A stretch of 64,000 nt of DNA from Nakamurella endophytica (GTDB lineage Bacteria > Actinomycetota > Actinomycetes > Mycobacteriales > Nakamurellaceae): assembly GCF_014646215.1 (NCBI RefSeq), contig NZ_BMNA01000002.1, positions 240,864 to 304,863 of the forward strand. Direction: 5' to 3'. Under the pieces are notes generated by a model. The model searched no databases, was not told where the DNA came from, and saw only the letters and a list, made by a program, of their open reading frames with translations. Shown here piece after piece: positions 25,148 to 33,639 of the stretch (positions are counted from its first letter, which is position 1; each line of letters begins with the position of its first letter). A program made the translations under genes and the position numbers.

Positions 25148-27396
25148 TGACGCTGCACCTGCTGTCCCTCGGTCGGCCGGACCTCGGTGACGACTTCCGA
25201 GCCGTGGTCCTGGACGAGTCCGACCCGGCCCAGGCCCGCCACCTCCGCCGGTTGCGCCGGCGCCGGGACGTCGTCGTCCTCGACCACCGGGAGGGCCTGC
25301 GCGCCGAGCTGGCGGACCTCCGGCCGGCACTGGACGCGGCCGCTCTGGCCGCACCCTTCCGCTGGGCCTGGTACCCGTGGCGCCGCACGCTGGTGTCCGT
25401 GCCGCAGCCCGACACATTCCGGCAGCTCCGGACCGACCGCAACCGCAACAAGATCACCCGCGCCGAGCAGGAGCGGTTCGCGCGGCTGCGGATCGGTGTC
25501 GTCGGGTTGAGCGTCGGCCACGCCATCGCCCACACGCTGGCCCTCGAGGGACTGTGCGGCAGCCTGCGACTGGCCGACCCGGACAGCATCGAGCTGTCCA
25601 ACCTCAATCGCATCCCCGCGTCGGTGGGCGACCTGGGCGTGAACAAGGCCGTCGTCGTCGCGCGGCGGATCGCCGACGTCGATCCCTACCTGCACACCGA
25701 GGTCTTCCTCGAGGGCCTGACCGAGTCCACCATGACCGGGTTCTTCGACGGGCTGGACCTGGTGATCGAGGAGTGCGACTCGCTGGACATGAAGCTCCGG
25801 GTGCGGGAGGAGGCCCGCCGACGCGGCCTCCCGGTGCTGATGGAGACCAGCGACCGCGGCCTGTTCGATGTCGAGCGCTTCGACCTGGAGCCCGACCGGC
25901 CGCTGTTCCACGGCCTGCTGGGCGACGTCTCGCCGGAGACGCTGCGCGGGTTGTCGACCCACGACAAGGCCCCGCACGTCATGCGGATCCTGGAGGCCGG
26001 CCAGCTGTCGGACCGGATGGCCGCGTCCATGGTCGAGATCGACCACACCGTGTCCACCTGGCCCCAGCTGGCCGGGGACGTGCAGCTGGGCGGGGCGACC
26101 GTGGCCGCGGCGGTGCGCCGCCTCGGGCGCGGCGAGTCGCTCCCGTCGGGGCGCATCCGCGTCGACCTCGAGCGCTCCCTGGACGGGCTGGGCGCGGCGG
26201 TCGCCGCGGGGCCGCCGGAGGGTGTCGCCGGCGCTGCGGGCGCTGCCGAGATCGCGGTCGCTGCGGCGGTCGACCTGACCGCCGAGGAGCCCGGCGAGGT
26301 CCAGGAGGCCGTGCTGCACGCAGTGCGGCTGGCGCCGTCCGGCGGCAACGTCCAACCCTGGTCGCTGGTGCCGACGGCCGACGGCGGTGTCGAGATCCAC
26401 CTGGCGGCGGACCGGACGTCCGGCCTGGACGTCGCCTTCCGGGGCAGTTACGTGGCCATCGGCGCCGCGGCGTTCAACGCGACCGTCGCCGCCGCCCGCC
26501 ACGGGCGCAAGGCCGTCGTCACCCCGTTCCCGGCGGGCCCGGAGTCCGGTTCGGTGGTCACCGTGTCGCTCGAAGCGGGCGCCGATCCCGAGCTCGCGGA
26601 GCTCTACCCTGCGATGGTGCGGCGCATCACCAACCGGCAGTACGGGCGCGTCCGCCCGCTCGCCCCCGAACTGGTGAGCGAGCTGCGGCGCCAGATGGCC
26701 GCGATGGGTGCCGGGGTGCACCTGGTGACCGACCGGGACCGGGTGGCGGCCGTGGCCGACGTGCTGGCGGCGTCGGACCGGGTCCGCTTCCTGGACCGGG
26801 TGCTGCACGGCGAGATGATGCACGAGATGCGGTGGCCCGGACCGGAACGCGCGTCCTGGGGCATCGACGTGGCAGCCTTGGGCATGGACGACGCGGACCT
26901 GGCCAAGCTCCGGGTCGCCGCGCGCACCGACGTCATGGCGCGCCTAGGTGACTGGGGAGAGGGCATCGGCGTGGCGCTGGGCGACAACACCCGCGACCGG
27001 GTCAACGCCAGCTCCGCGGTCGCGGTGGTCACCGTGGACGGCGACCGGCCTGCCGACTACGTGCGGGGCGGCATGGCGCTCGAGCAGCTGTGGATCACCG
27101 CCGAGCGGCACGGCCTGGCGGTGCACCCGGTCTCGCCCGTCTTCCTCTACGCCCGCAGCGACGCGGACCGGTCCGGGCTGTCGGCCACCTACGCCGACGA
27201 GCTGGCCCTGCTGAGCCGGCGTTTCGGCGACGCGGTGGGGCTGGCCCCGACCGACGTGCCGGTGCTGGTCGTGCGATTGAGCTCCGACGTGCCGCCGGCG
27301 CCCGTGCGCAGCCAGCGTTTCGACCGGGAGACCGTGTACGTCGGGCCACCGGCTCTCGCCGGAACCGGTGCGGCAGTGGACAGGCGGGACGCATGA
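25147..27396 (+). CDS. ThiF/E1-like adenylyltransferase fused to a nitroreductase (Rv1355c family)
   Basis: A 749-residue fusion. The N-terminal extension (1-110) is followed by a ThiF/MoeB/E1 domain (about 112-345) with the nucleotide loop G-V-V-G-L-S-V-G-H and D-P-D-S-I-E-L-S-N-L-N-R. A nitroreductase domain (about 375-740) begins A-V-R-L-A-P-S-G-G-N-V-Q-P-W. I see no obvious E1 catalytic cysteine. The protein matches the mycobacterial Rv1355c (moeY) family in order and length. It should activate a carboxylate with ATP and carry out a flavin reaction. It sits between the GNAT-like gene and the cyclic-di-GMP gene, overlapping both. Confidence 0.85.
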   Translation: MTLHLLSLGRPDLGDDFRAVVLDESDPAQARHLRRLRRRRDVVVLDHREGLRAELADLRPALDAAALAAPFRWAWYPWRRTLVSVPQPDTFRQLRTDRNRNKITRAEQERFARLRIGVVGLSVGHAIAHTLALEGLCGSLRLADPDSIELSNLNRIPASVGDLGVNKAVVVARRIADVDPYLHTEVFLEGLTESTMTGFFDGLDLVIEECDSLDMKLRVREEARRRGLPVLMETSDRGLFDVERFDLEPDRPLFHGLLGDVSPETLRGLSTHDKAPHVMRILEAGQLSDRMAASMVEIDHTVSTWPQLAGDVQLGGATVAAAVRRLGRGESLPSGRIRVDLERSLDGLGAAVAAGPPEGVAGAAGAAEIAVAAAVDLTAEEPGEVQEAVLHAVRLAPSGGNVQPWSLVPTADGGVEIHLAADRTSGLDVAFRGSYVAIGAAAFNATVAAARHGRKAVVTPFPAGPESGSVVTVSLEAGADPELAELYPAMVRRITNRQYGRVRPLAPELVSELRRQMAAMGAGVHLVTDRDRVAAVADVLAASDRVRFLDRVLHGEMMHEMRWPGPERASWGIDVAALGMDDADLAKLRVAARTDVMARLGDWGEGIGVALGDNTRDRVNASSAVAVVTVDGDRPADYVRGGMALEQLWITAERHGLAVHPVSPVFLYARSDADRSGLSATYADELALLSRRFGDAVGLAPTDVPVLVVRLSSDVPPAPVRSQRFDRETVYVGPPALAGTGAAVDRRDA

Positions 27397-29234
27397 CCGT
27401 GAAGCTGACCTTGGACGACCTGGTGACCTCCGTGGCGACGGACCTGATGGGGGTCACCGCGGCCACCCTGCACTCCGCGTCCGAGCGGTTGCTGCACCAG
27501 CTGGTCGACTACTTCGAGGTCGACCTGAGCTTCCTGCGCCGCAACGACCACGAGCGCGGGGCCACCATCCTGGTCGCCGAGTGGCCGCCCCGCGAGGACG
27601 TCCCCGCCGACGACCCGCTCGGCGTCATCTACTTCGCCGACGCCGATCCGACGTTCGCTGCGCTGGAGACGCTGTCGTCCGTGCTGCTGGTGCGCCCGGC
27701 GGAGGACAACGACCAGTACCAGGACCGTGTTCGGCAGGCATCGGGCATCCAGGCGGTGTCGCTGGCCACCGTGCCGCTGATGGACAAGGAGATCACCTCC
27801 GGTTCTCTGGGTTTCATCAAGTACGGCGACCGCGCCTGGGAGCCGGAGGAGATCAACGCGCTGCGCGCCGTCGCCGCGTTGCTCGCGCAGCTCCAGGCAC
27901 GCGTGGCCGCCGAGGAGCGCCTGCGCTACCTGGCCTACCACGACGAGCTGACCGGCCTGGCGACCCGCCGGGCCCTCACCGACCACCTGGCCGAGCGGTT
28001 GTCGTCGGGGGCGGGTCCGGTGCCGGTGATCTTCATCGACGTCGACCGGCTGAAGGCGTTGAACAGCTTCCTCGGGCACGCCGCCGGCGACCAGTTCCTG
28101 GCCACGCTGGCGCACCGGCTGAAGACCGCGTCCCCGGCCAACCACATGCTGGCCCGGCTGGGCGGCGACGAGTTCGTCGCCGTCATGGAACGTGCCGCGG
28201 ACGAGGCCGAAGCCAGCCGCTACGCCGACACGCTGCGCCGGGTGGCGAACGAGCCGGTGCAGGTGGGCGGCGAGGAGATCAGCCGAGCGATCAGCATCGG
28301 CCTGGCGCTCGGCGAGCCGGGCCAGGTCAACGTGTCCGAGCTGATGAACCAGGCCGACCAGGCGATGCTGCAGGCCAAGTCACGGGGCGGCAACGAGATC
28401 GCCGTCTTCACCGACGAGATGCGCCGGCAGAACGAGATCCGCACGGACATCGAGCTGCACCTTGTCACTGCGATCCGCAACGGGTCGCTGCTGCTGCACT
28501 ACCAGCCGGAAGTCGACATGTTCACCGGCGAGGTGACCGGTATCGAGGCTCTGGTGCGGTGGCCGCACCCCAATCTCGGGCTGCTGCCGCCCGCAGCCTT
28601 CATCGAGGTGATCGAGACCACCAACCTGGCCGGCGAACTCGGCCGCTGGGTGCTCGAGACCGGCTGCCGCCAGCTGCGGGAGTGGCATCGCCGGTACCCG
28701 AGGACCACTCCCCTGGGCCTGAGCGTCAACGTCACGCCGGCCGAGCTGATCACCCGGGACTTCGTCTCGACGGTCGCGCAGATCCTGCGGGACTCCGGCC
28801 TGGAGGGCCAGTACCTCACCCTGGAGATCACCGAGAAGGCCATCGTCCGGGACACCGAGCAGGCGCTGGACACGCTGCGCGGACTCAAGAACATCGGCGT
28901 CCGGGTCGCGATCGACGACTTCGGCACCGGCTACAGCTCTCTCGCGCAGCTCAAGTCGCTGCCGGTGGACGTGCTGAAGATCGACCGCGGCTTCGTCCGG
29001 GACCTCGGTGTGAGCGCCGACGACCTCGCGATCGTCCGCTCCATCGTCGGCCTGGCCGGCTCCTTCGGCCTGCGGATCGTCGCCGAAGGCGTCGAGACCA
29101 AGCTGGCCGCTGCCAGCCTGCTCGCCCTGGGCTGCACCCGGGCCCAGGGGTTCCTCTACGCCAAGCCGTGCGGCGCCGAGGAGCTGGGCGAGATCCTGGC
29201 CATGGGCGGGTTCGGCGGCAAGCGGATGTCCTGA
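27393..29234 (+). CDS. GAF-GGDEF-EAL cyclic-di-GMP enzyme (Rv1354c/DcpA-like)
   Basis: A 613-residue bifunctional protein. The GAF sensor domain spans about 20-165; the GGDEF domain about 180-345 has an intact R-L-G-G-D-E-F near 256; the EAL domain about 360-610 has E-A-L-V-R-W near 384 and D-D-F-G-T-G-Y-S-S. Both active sites look complete, so it may make and degrade cyclic-di-GMP depending on the GAF ligand, as reported for mycobacterial DcpA (Rv1354c in M. tuberculosis). No membrane segment. The start ATG overlaps the stop of the ThiF-nitroreductase gene (ATGA), linking its synthesis to the upstream enzymes. Confidence 0.92.
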   Translation: MTVKLTLDDLVTSVATDLMGVTAATLHSASERLLHQLVDYFEVDLSFLRRNDHERGATILVAEWPPREDVPADDPLGVIYFADADPTFAALETLSSVLLVRPAEDNDQYQDRVRQASGIQAVSLATVPLMDKEITSGSLGFIKYGDRAWEPEEINALRAVAALLAQLQARVAAEERLRYLAYHDELTGLATRRALTDHLAERLSSGAGPVPVIFIDVDRLKALNSFLGHAAGDQFLATLAHRLKTASPANHMLARLGGDEFVAVMERAADEAEASRYADTLRRVANEPVQVGGEEISRAISIGLALGEPGQVNVSELMNQADQAMLQAKSRGGNEIAVFTDEMRRQNEIRTDIELHLVTAIRNGSLLLHYQPEVDMFTGEVTGIEALVRWPHPNLGLLPPAAFIEVIETTNLAGELGRWVLETGCRQLREWHRRYPRTTPLGLSVNVTPAELITRDFVSTVAQILRDSGLEGQYLTLEITEKAIVRDTEQALDTLRGLKNIGVRVAIDDFGTGYSSLAQLKSLPVDVLKIDRGFVRDLGVSADDLAIVRSIVGLAGSFGLRIVAEGVETKLAAASLLALGCTRAQGFLYAKPCGAEELGEILAMGGFGGKRMS

Positions 29235-29309
29235 CACCGCACCGCTGCGTGCTGCAGCGGCGAGGACGGCAGCGTCCGGGACGCGGCCGAGGTCGGTGTC
29301 CCGAGGGTC

Positions 29310-29338
29310 TTGACGTTGCACTTGCTTTTTGCAAGTGT
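29310..29338 (+). promoter_or_regulatory. promoter with embedded operator for the VOC/HxlR operon
   Basis: TTGACG (29310-29315), 17-nt spacer, AAGTGT (29333-29338). Within it lies the perfect inverted repeat CACTTGC-TTTTT-GCAAGTG (29319-29337). The palindrome fills the spacer and -10, ideal for repression by the HxlR protein encoded two genes on. The AT-rich centre stands out in this GC-rich DNA. Confidence 0.75.
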
Positions 29339-29377
29339 CGTGGGGTCCGACCGACCCCGTCCTGAAGGGACTCCGCG

Positions 29378-29812
29378 ATGCCCGCCATGTTCGTCAACCT
29401 GCCGGTGACCGACCTCGACCGGGCCAAGGGCTTCTACACGGCCCTGGGCTTCACCATCAACCCGAAGTTCACCGACCACAACGCGGCCTGCGTGGTGGTC
29501 GAGGACGGCCACAGCTACTTCATGATCCTGGTGCGGGAGTTCTTCCAGACCTTCACCGAGCTGCCGCTGGGTGACCCGAAGGTCAACCCCTCGGTGGCCA
29601 CCGCGATCTTCCTGGACAGCCGCGACGAGGTGGACACCGCCGTCGCAGCGGGCCTGGCCGCCGGCGGCTCGGAGGCCCAGGCGCCGTCCGACTACGGGTT
29701 CATGTATCAGCGGCAGCTGACCGACCCCGACGGCAACATCCTCGAGTTCGGCTACATGGACCCGGTGGCCGCCGAGCAGGGGCCCGAGGCCTTCGCGAGC
29801 CAGCAGGCCTGA
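29378..29812 (+). CDS. VOC family (glyoxalase-like) protein
   Basis: A 144-residue VOC protein (M-F-V-N-L-P-V-T-D-L-D-R-A-K-G-F-Y-T-A-L-G-F, then Q-L-T-D-P-D-G-N-I-L-E-F-G-Y-M-D). This type is annotated as extradiol dioxygenase-like or lactoylglutathione lyase-like and is very common in actinobacteria. GAAGGGA lies upstream of the ATG. It is the first gene of a two-gene operon with the HxlR regulator, 14 nt apart. It probably binds or modifies a small molecule that is also sensed by the regulator. Confidence 0.88.
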   Translation: MPAMFVNLPVTDLDRAKGFYTALGFTINPKFTDHNAACVVVEDGHSYFMILVREFFQTFTELPLGDPKVNPSVATAIFLDSRDEVDTAVAAGLAAGGSEAQAPSDYGFMYQRQLTDPDGNILEFGYMDPVAAEQGPEAFASQQA

Positions 29813-29826
29813 GGCGGTCGACGCCG

Positions 29827-30468
29827 GTGGCCGCACGTGACTACGGCCAGTACAGCGGGATCACCCGCGGCCTGGAACTCGTGGGCGAGCGCTGGGCCCT
29901 GCTGATCGTCCGCGACCTTCTCGTCGGCCCGCGCCGCTACGGCGAGCTTGCTGCCGGACTCCCCCGCATCCCCAGCAACATCCTGGCGTCGCGGCTCAAG
30001 GAGCTGCAGGCGGCGGGCGTCATCCGCCGCCTGCCCCGGTCGCGGGTCATCGTGTACGAGCTGACGCCGTACGGCCGGGAGCTCGAGCCGGTCGTGCTCG
30101 CGCTCGGCGCCTGGGGGTTCAAGGCCCTGGGGGATGCCCGCGACGAGCAGGTCATCAGCCTGGAGTCGATGACCGTGGACCTGCGGACGGCGTTCCAGGC
30201 GGGGGTGGCCGCGACGCTGCCGCGCACCGCCTACGCGGCCCGCCTCGGTCCCGCGGAGCTGCTCATCCGGGTCGACGGCCCGACCCTCGACGTCACGCCG
30301 GGAGGAGGTCCGGCCGACCTGGTGTTCGCCGCGGGACCGGCGATCCACCGGGTGATCACCGGCGAGCTGCCGGCCGACCGGGCGATCGCGACGGGCGCCG
30401 TCGAGGTGCTCCACGGGCAGGGGGAGCTGCTCGGCCGGTTCGCCAGCACGTTCCACGTGGCGGCCTGA
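29827..30468 (+). CDS. HxlR-type winged-helix regulator with C-terminal SCP2-like domain
   Basis: A 213-residue protein. The N-terminal HxlR domain (about 5-100) shows L-E-L-V-G-E-R-W-A-L-L-I-V-R-D-L-L-V-G-P-R-R-Y, but lacks the early Cys of the redox-sensing members. The C-terminal part (about 110-210) resembles a sterol-carrier/SCP2 ligand pocket. The GTG start is 14 nt after the VOC stop, so the two are co-transcribed. The palindrome in the promoter suggests autoregulation with the SCP2-like domain as the sensor. A strong hairpin follows its stop. Confidence 0.87.
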   Translation: MAARDYGQYSGITRGLELVGERWALLIVRDLLVGPRRYGELAAGLPRIPSNILASRLKELQAAGVIRRLPRSRVIVYELTPYGRELEPVVLALGAWGFKALGDARDEQVISLESMTVDLRTAFQAGVAATLPRTAYAARLGPAELLIRVDGPTLDVTPGGGPADLVFAAGPAIHRVITGELPADRAIATGAVEVLHGQGELLGRFASTFHVAA

Positions 30469-30470
30469 GT

Positions 30471-30502
30471 CCGTCCGGGCGCCTTCCTGCGCGCCCGGAC
30501 GG
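30471..30502 (+). terminator. 12-bp stem terminator after the VOC/HxlR operon
   Basis: CCGTCCGGGCGC (30471-30482), 8-nt loop, GCGCCCGGACGG (30491-30502). Perfect pairing, directly after the HxlR stop at 30468. No T run, normal for actinobacteria. Confidence 0.8.
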
Positions 30503-30557
30503 GCGCCGACGGTGCTGCCGCCGCCGTCGTCACCGGGCTGACGAGCGATGTCTGCGC

Positions 30558-30910
30558 ATGGAGTCAGATAGGCAGCAATGCAGGCGACCGCTGGTCATCG
30601 CCGTGGCGATCCTCGGCGTCCTGCGCAGCGCCACCCGGGACGTGTTCCGCCGCCTGCTCGACGGCGTCGATCCCGACCTGGTGGACGGTGCCAGCGGGCA
30701 CTCCGGGACACCGCGGGCGTCCGGGAGGTGGCGCGGCTCCGGCTGCGCTGGATCGGGCACACCCTGTACGCGGAGGCCGACATCCGGGTCGACCCCGGGC
30801 TGTCCGTCGGGCAGGCGCACGACGTCGCCCACCGTGCCGAGGCGCACCTGGTGAGCCACCTGCCCAGGGTCGCTGGCGTCACCATCCACACCGGTCCGGC
30901 CACCGGGTGA
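30558..30910 (+). pseudogene. 3' fragment of a cation diffusion facilitator (CDF) transporter
   Basis: Frame one gives the end of the last membrane helix and the linker (V-I-A-V-A-I-L-G-V-L-R-S-A-T-R-D-V-F-R-R-L-L-D-G-V-D). Near 30690 the frame shifts. Frame two then gives the cytoplasmic dimer domain (T-A-G-V-R-E-V-A-R-L-R-L-R-W-I-G-H-T-L-Y-A) to the stop at 30910. The first five membrane helices are absent. It is the tail of a metal-efflux gene removed by deletion, with a later indel. Confidence 0.8.
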
Positions 30911-30958
30911 GCCGGAGCCGGTCGAGACACGGCTGCGACGCCGTCCGCCGGTCGCGCG

Positions 30959-31309
30959 CTACGCGGCCGGCGGCTGGTCGTCGGGCTTCTGCCACGGCCA
31001 GCGCCCGGAGACCTCGAGCTCGAGCGAGAAGCTCAGGAACGTCCGGATGAGGACGATCACCGCGAGCACGGCCACGCTCCCCAGGGTCGGCGTCACCGCG
31101 ACCGTCCGGATGATGTCCGCGGCCACCAGCAGCTCCAGCCCGAGCAGGATGGATCGACCGAGCTGCCGCCGGAACCGGCGGTAGCGGTCCGTCGCCGTCC
31201 GGGATGCCGCCACCGTCACCGCCGCGGCCACCGCGCCGACCACCATGACCGCTACGCCGGCCGCATCGATGCCCTGCCCGACGTGTTCGACGATCTCGGT
31301 GAACGTCAT
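30959..31309 (-). CDS. DUF1622 membrane protein
   Basis: A 116-residue protein with three hydrophobic helices (about 12-35, 53-72, 76-95) and the DUF1622 patterns R-F-R-R-Q-L-G-R-S-I-L-L-G-L-E-L-L-V-A-A-D and I-R-T-F-L-S-F-S-L-E-L-E. Inner-membrane location is expected; function unknown. It stands alone, convergent with the CDF fragment. The ATG at 31309 has AAGGA 12 nt upstream, somewhat far. Confidence 0.8.
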   Translation of the reverse strand: MTFTEIVEHVGQGIDAAGVAVMVVGAVAAAVTVAASRTATDRYRRFRRQLGRSILLGLELLVAADIIRTVAVTPTLGSVAVLAVIVLIRTFLSFSLELEVSGRWPWQKPDDQPPAA

Positions 31310-31733
31310 GGGTGTCGTCGTCCTTCCGTGCTGCGATCAGCGCTCGTGCGCGGGCTCCGCCGATCCCGGCCAGGTGGCCGATCACCAGTCGCGCCCGGTG
31401 GCGCTCGGCGGACCGTCCGCGCGGCCGCCTCGGCGACCGGCCGACCGACACCGCCGCGCGCGAGCGGGCCGCATGCTGCTGGTCGGCATCGGTCGTCCAC
31501 GGTGACACCTCCTGCCCGGGTGGCGCTGTGCCGACAGTACACACCATGACGCAATGGTTGCGACTGCGCAAGATAAGGCGCAGAGTGGACGGCGTGACGA
31601 CTCCAGGACGCCGCGGGCCCGGCGGCTGCCGGACCACGGATCCGCGACCGCCGGACCGCGGTCGATCCCGGCGGGCGCCCAGGTGCCGGCCACCGGAGCC
31701 GGCGTCCTCGCGCGATGCGGGAGTGGTGCGGGC
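31310..31733. other. divergent intergenic region before the MarR-SDR-GH15 operon
   Basis: About 420 nt without a convincing gene. Frames are open on both strands, but none has a ribosome site or recognisable motifs. It contains the small palindrome TTGCG-ACTG-CGCAA (31558-31571) next to AAGATAAGG, an AT-richer patch that may belong to the promoter and operator of the MarR operon. Confidence 0.4.
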
Positions 31734-32270
31734 ATGAGGACGGCGAGCCGGCGGTCGGGTCCGGATCCCTTCGCCGGCCAGGTCGAGGCGATCCTGGCGG
31801 CGTCACGGGTGCTGGTCGGGGTGAGCGCGCAGTCGCTGGCCGCCGTGGAGGACCGGGTGTCGGTGGCGCAGTTCCGGTTGCTGGTCATCCTCGCGAGCCG
31901 AGGCACTCTGGGGCTCAACGCACTCGCCGAGGCCATGGGGGTGCATCCGTCGAACGCGACGCGGGCGTGCGACCGGCTGGTCGGCCTCGGACTGCTCGAC
32001 CGGCGCGAGAACCCCGCGGACCGGCGGCAGCTCGCGCTCGCGCTGACACCGGCAGGCGTCGCCGTGGTGCAGGAGGTGATGACCGCGCGGCGGGCGGCCA
32101 TCGCCGAGATCCTCGAGCGGGTGCCCGCCGGTCGGCGCGAAGGGGTGGGCGAGGCCATGCAGATCCTCGCCGTCGCGGGAGGCGAGCCGGATCCCGCGCA
32201 GTTGTGGGCGCTGGGCTGGACCGCAGCACCCGAGTACCCATCGGACACAGGACAAGGAGCAGGCACATGA
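31734..32270 (+). CDS. MarR family transcriptional regulator
   Basis: A 178-residue winged-helix protein (S-V-A-Q-F-R-L-L-V-I-L-A-S-R-G, L-A-E-A-M-G-V-H-P-S-N-A-T-R-A-C-D-R-L and the wing R-R-E-N-P-A-D-R-R-Q). First gene of a four-gene operon, its stop overlapping the SDR start as ATGA. An autoregulator of the operon is the natural reading. Upstream in-frame sequence back to 31554 is open but has no family similarity; I chose the ATG at 31734 because MarR similarity begins soon after it. Confidence 0.85.
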   Translation: MRTASRRSGPDPFAGQVEAILAASRVLVGVSAQSLAAVEDRVSVAQFRLLVILASRGTLGLNALAEAMGVHPSNATRACDRLVGLGLLDRRENPADRRQLALALTPAGVAVVQEVMTARRAAIAEILERVPAGRREGVGEAMQILAVAGGEPDPAQLWALGWTAAPEYPSDTGQGAGT

Positions 32271-33271
32271 GCGGTCGGATCGTGGTGGTGACGGGCGCCA
32301 GCGGCGGCATCGGGCGCGCCGTGGCACAGGGCTTCGGTGCCCGCGGGGACACCGTGGTGTTGCTGGCCCGCGGCGAGAGGGGACTGGCCGGCGCCGTCCG
32401 CGACGTCCAGGACGCCGGTGGGACCGCCGTCGCCCTACCGACCGACGTCGCCGACCATGACGCCGTCTTCGCGGCCGCGGCGCGCGTCGAGCAGGAGATC
32501 GGCCCCATCGACACCTGGGTCAACGTGGCCTTCACCTCCGTGTTCGCGCCGTTCCGGCAGATCGAGCCGGACGAGTACAAGCGGGTCACCGAGGTCTCGT
32601 ACCTGGGGTTCGTGTACGGGACGATGGCGGCGTTGCGGCACATGACTCCTCGCGACCGCGGGACCATCGTGCAGGTCGGGTCGGCGCTCGCCTACCGCGG
32701 CATCCCGCTGCAGACGGCCTACTGCGGGGCGAAGCACGCCATCCAGGGATTCAACGAGGCATTGCGCTGCGAGCTGCTGCACGAGCGCAGCAACGTGCAC
32801 GTCACGATGGTGCAGATGCCGGCGGTGAACACGCCGCAGTTCTCCTGGGTGCTTTCCCGCCTGCCCCGGCAGGCGCAGCCGGTTCCGCCCATCTACCAAC
32901 CGGAGTGGGTGGCGCGGGCCGTGCTCCACGCCGCCGACCACCCGAAGCGACGCGAGTACTGGGTGGGCAGCAGCACCGCCGGCACCCTCGCGGCCAATGC
33001 CCTGGCGCCCGGCCTGCTCGATCGCTACCTGGGCCGGACCGGATACCGCTCGCAGCAGACGGGCACCGCGACCGACGGCGAGCGACCCGCCAACCTGTGG
33101 GATCCGGCCGACGGGCCGGACGGTAAGGACTACGGCTCGCACGGGATCTTCGACAAGCGTGCTGTCGCCACCGATCCGCAATTGTGGGCATCCCAGCACC
33201 ACGGCGTGCTGGTCGGTCTCGCCGGCGCCGTGCTGGCGGGCGCGGTCGGGCTGCGTCTGGCCCGGCGGTGA
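32267..33271 (+). CDS. SDR family oxidoreductase with C-terminal membrane-like tail
   Basis: A 334-residue SDR: T-G-A-S-G-G-I-G near residue 9, catalytic Ser in V-Q-V-G-S-A, Y-C-G-A-K as the Tyr/Lys pair, and a long C-terminal extension. The last 25 residues (V-L-V-G-L-A-G-A-V-L-A-G-A-V-G) are hydrophobic and could dock it to the membrane. This long SDR type is common in actinobacteria beside GH15 or glycosyl-related genes. It overlaps the MarR and the small membrane protein genes by 4 nt each. Substrate unknown. Confidence 0.87.
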   Translation: MSGRIVVVTGASGGIGRAVAQGFGARGDTVVLLARGERGLAGAVRDVQDAGGTAVALPTDVADHDAVFAAAARVEQEIGPIDTWVNVAFTSVFAPFRQIEPDEYKRVTEVSYLGFVYGTMAALRHMTPRDRGTIVQVGSALAYRGIPLQTAYCGAKHAIQGFNEALRCELLHERSNVHVTMVQMPAVNTPQFSWVLSRLPRQAQPVPPIYQPEWVARAVLHAADHPKRREYWVGSSTAGTLAANALAPGLLDRYLGRTGYRSQQTGTATDGERPANLWDPADGPDGKDYGSHGIFDKRAVATDPQLWASQHHGVLVGLAGAVLAGAVGLRLARR

Positions 33272-33639
33272 CGGCGCACCCGAGGTCGCCGTCCGTCCCC
33301 GCCGCACTGCCGCGCATCTGGGCTGCCGCGACGGCCGGCTACGGCCTCGTCCTGCTGGCCGGCGGAGAACGGGCGTCACGGTGGGACGGGCTCGGCTCCG
33401 GCGTGCCGCCGGCGATGGTGCGCCTGCTCGGCGGTCGGCTGCTCGTGCAGAGCGGCCTGGTGCTGCGGTGGCCCATCCGGCCCGTCTGCCTGGCCTGCGC
33501 CGCCGTCGAGGCGTTGCACGCCGCCAGCATGGCGGTGGTGGCCGTGGCCTCGCACCGCTTCCGCCGGGCCGCCGCGGTCAGCGGCAGTGTCGCCACCTGC
33601 TCCGCCCTCGCCGGTCTCCGGTCGGGGTTGCGGCGGTGA
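33268..33639 (+). CDS. small membrane protein of unknown function
   Basis: A 123-residue protein with about three to four hydrophobic helices (from I-W-A-A-A-T-A-G-Y-G-L-V-L-L-A, V-R-L-L-G-G-R-L-L-V-Q-S-G-L-V-L, A-A-V-E-A-L-H-A-A-S-M-A-V-V-A-V-A). The GTG start overlaps the SDR stop (GTGA) and its own stop overlaps the GH15 start (GTGA), so it is firmly part of the operon. Not a recognised family. It may scaffold or anchor the SDR. Confidence 0.75.
   Translation: MTAHPRSPSVPAALPRIWAAATAGYGLVLLAGGERASRWDGLGSGVPPAMVRLLGGRLLVQSGLVLRWPIRPVCLACAAVEALHAASMAVVAVASHRFRRAAAVSGSVATCSALAGLRSGLRR

Noticed and set aside
31310..31733. Short frames with segments such as A-R-L-V-I-G-H-L-A-G-I-G-G
   Set aside because: No start site or ribosome site, overlap with DUF1622, and no support from composition.
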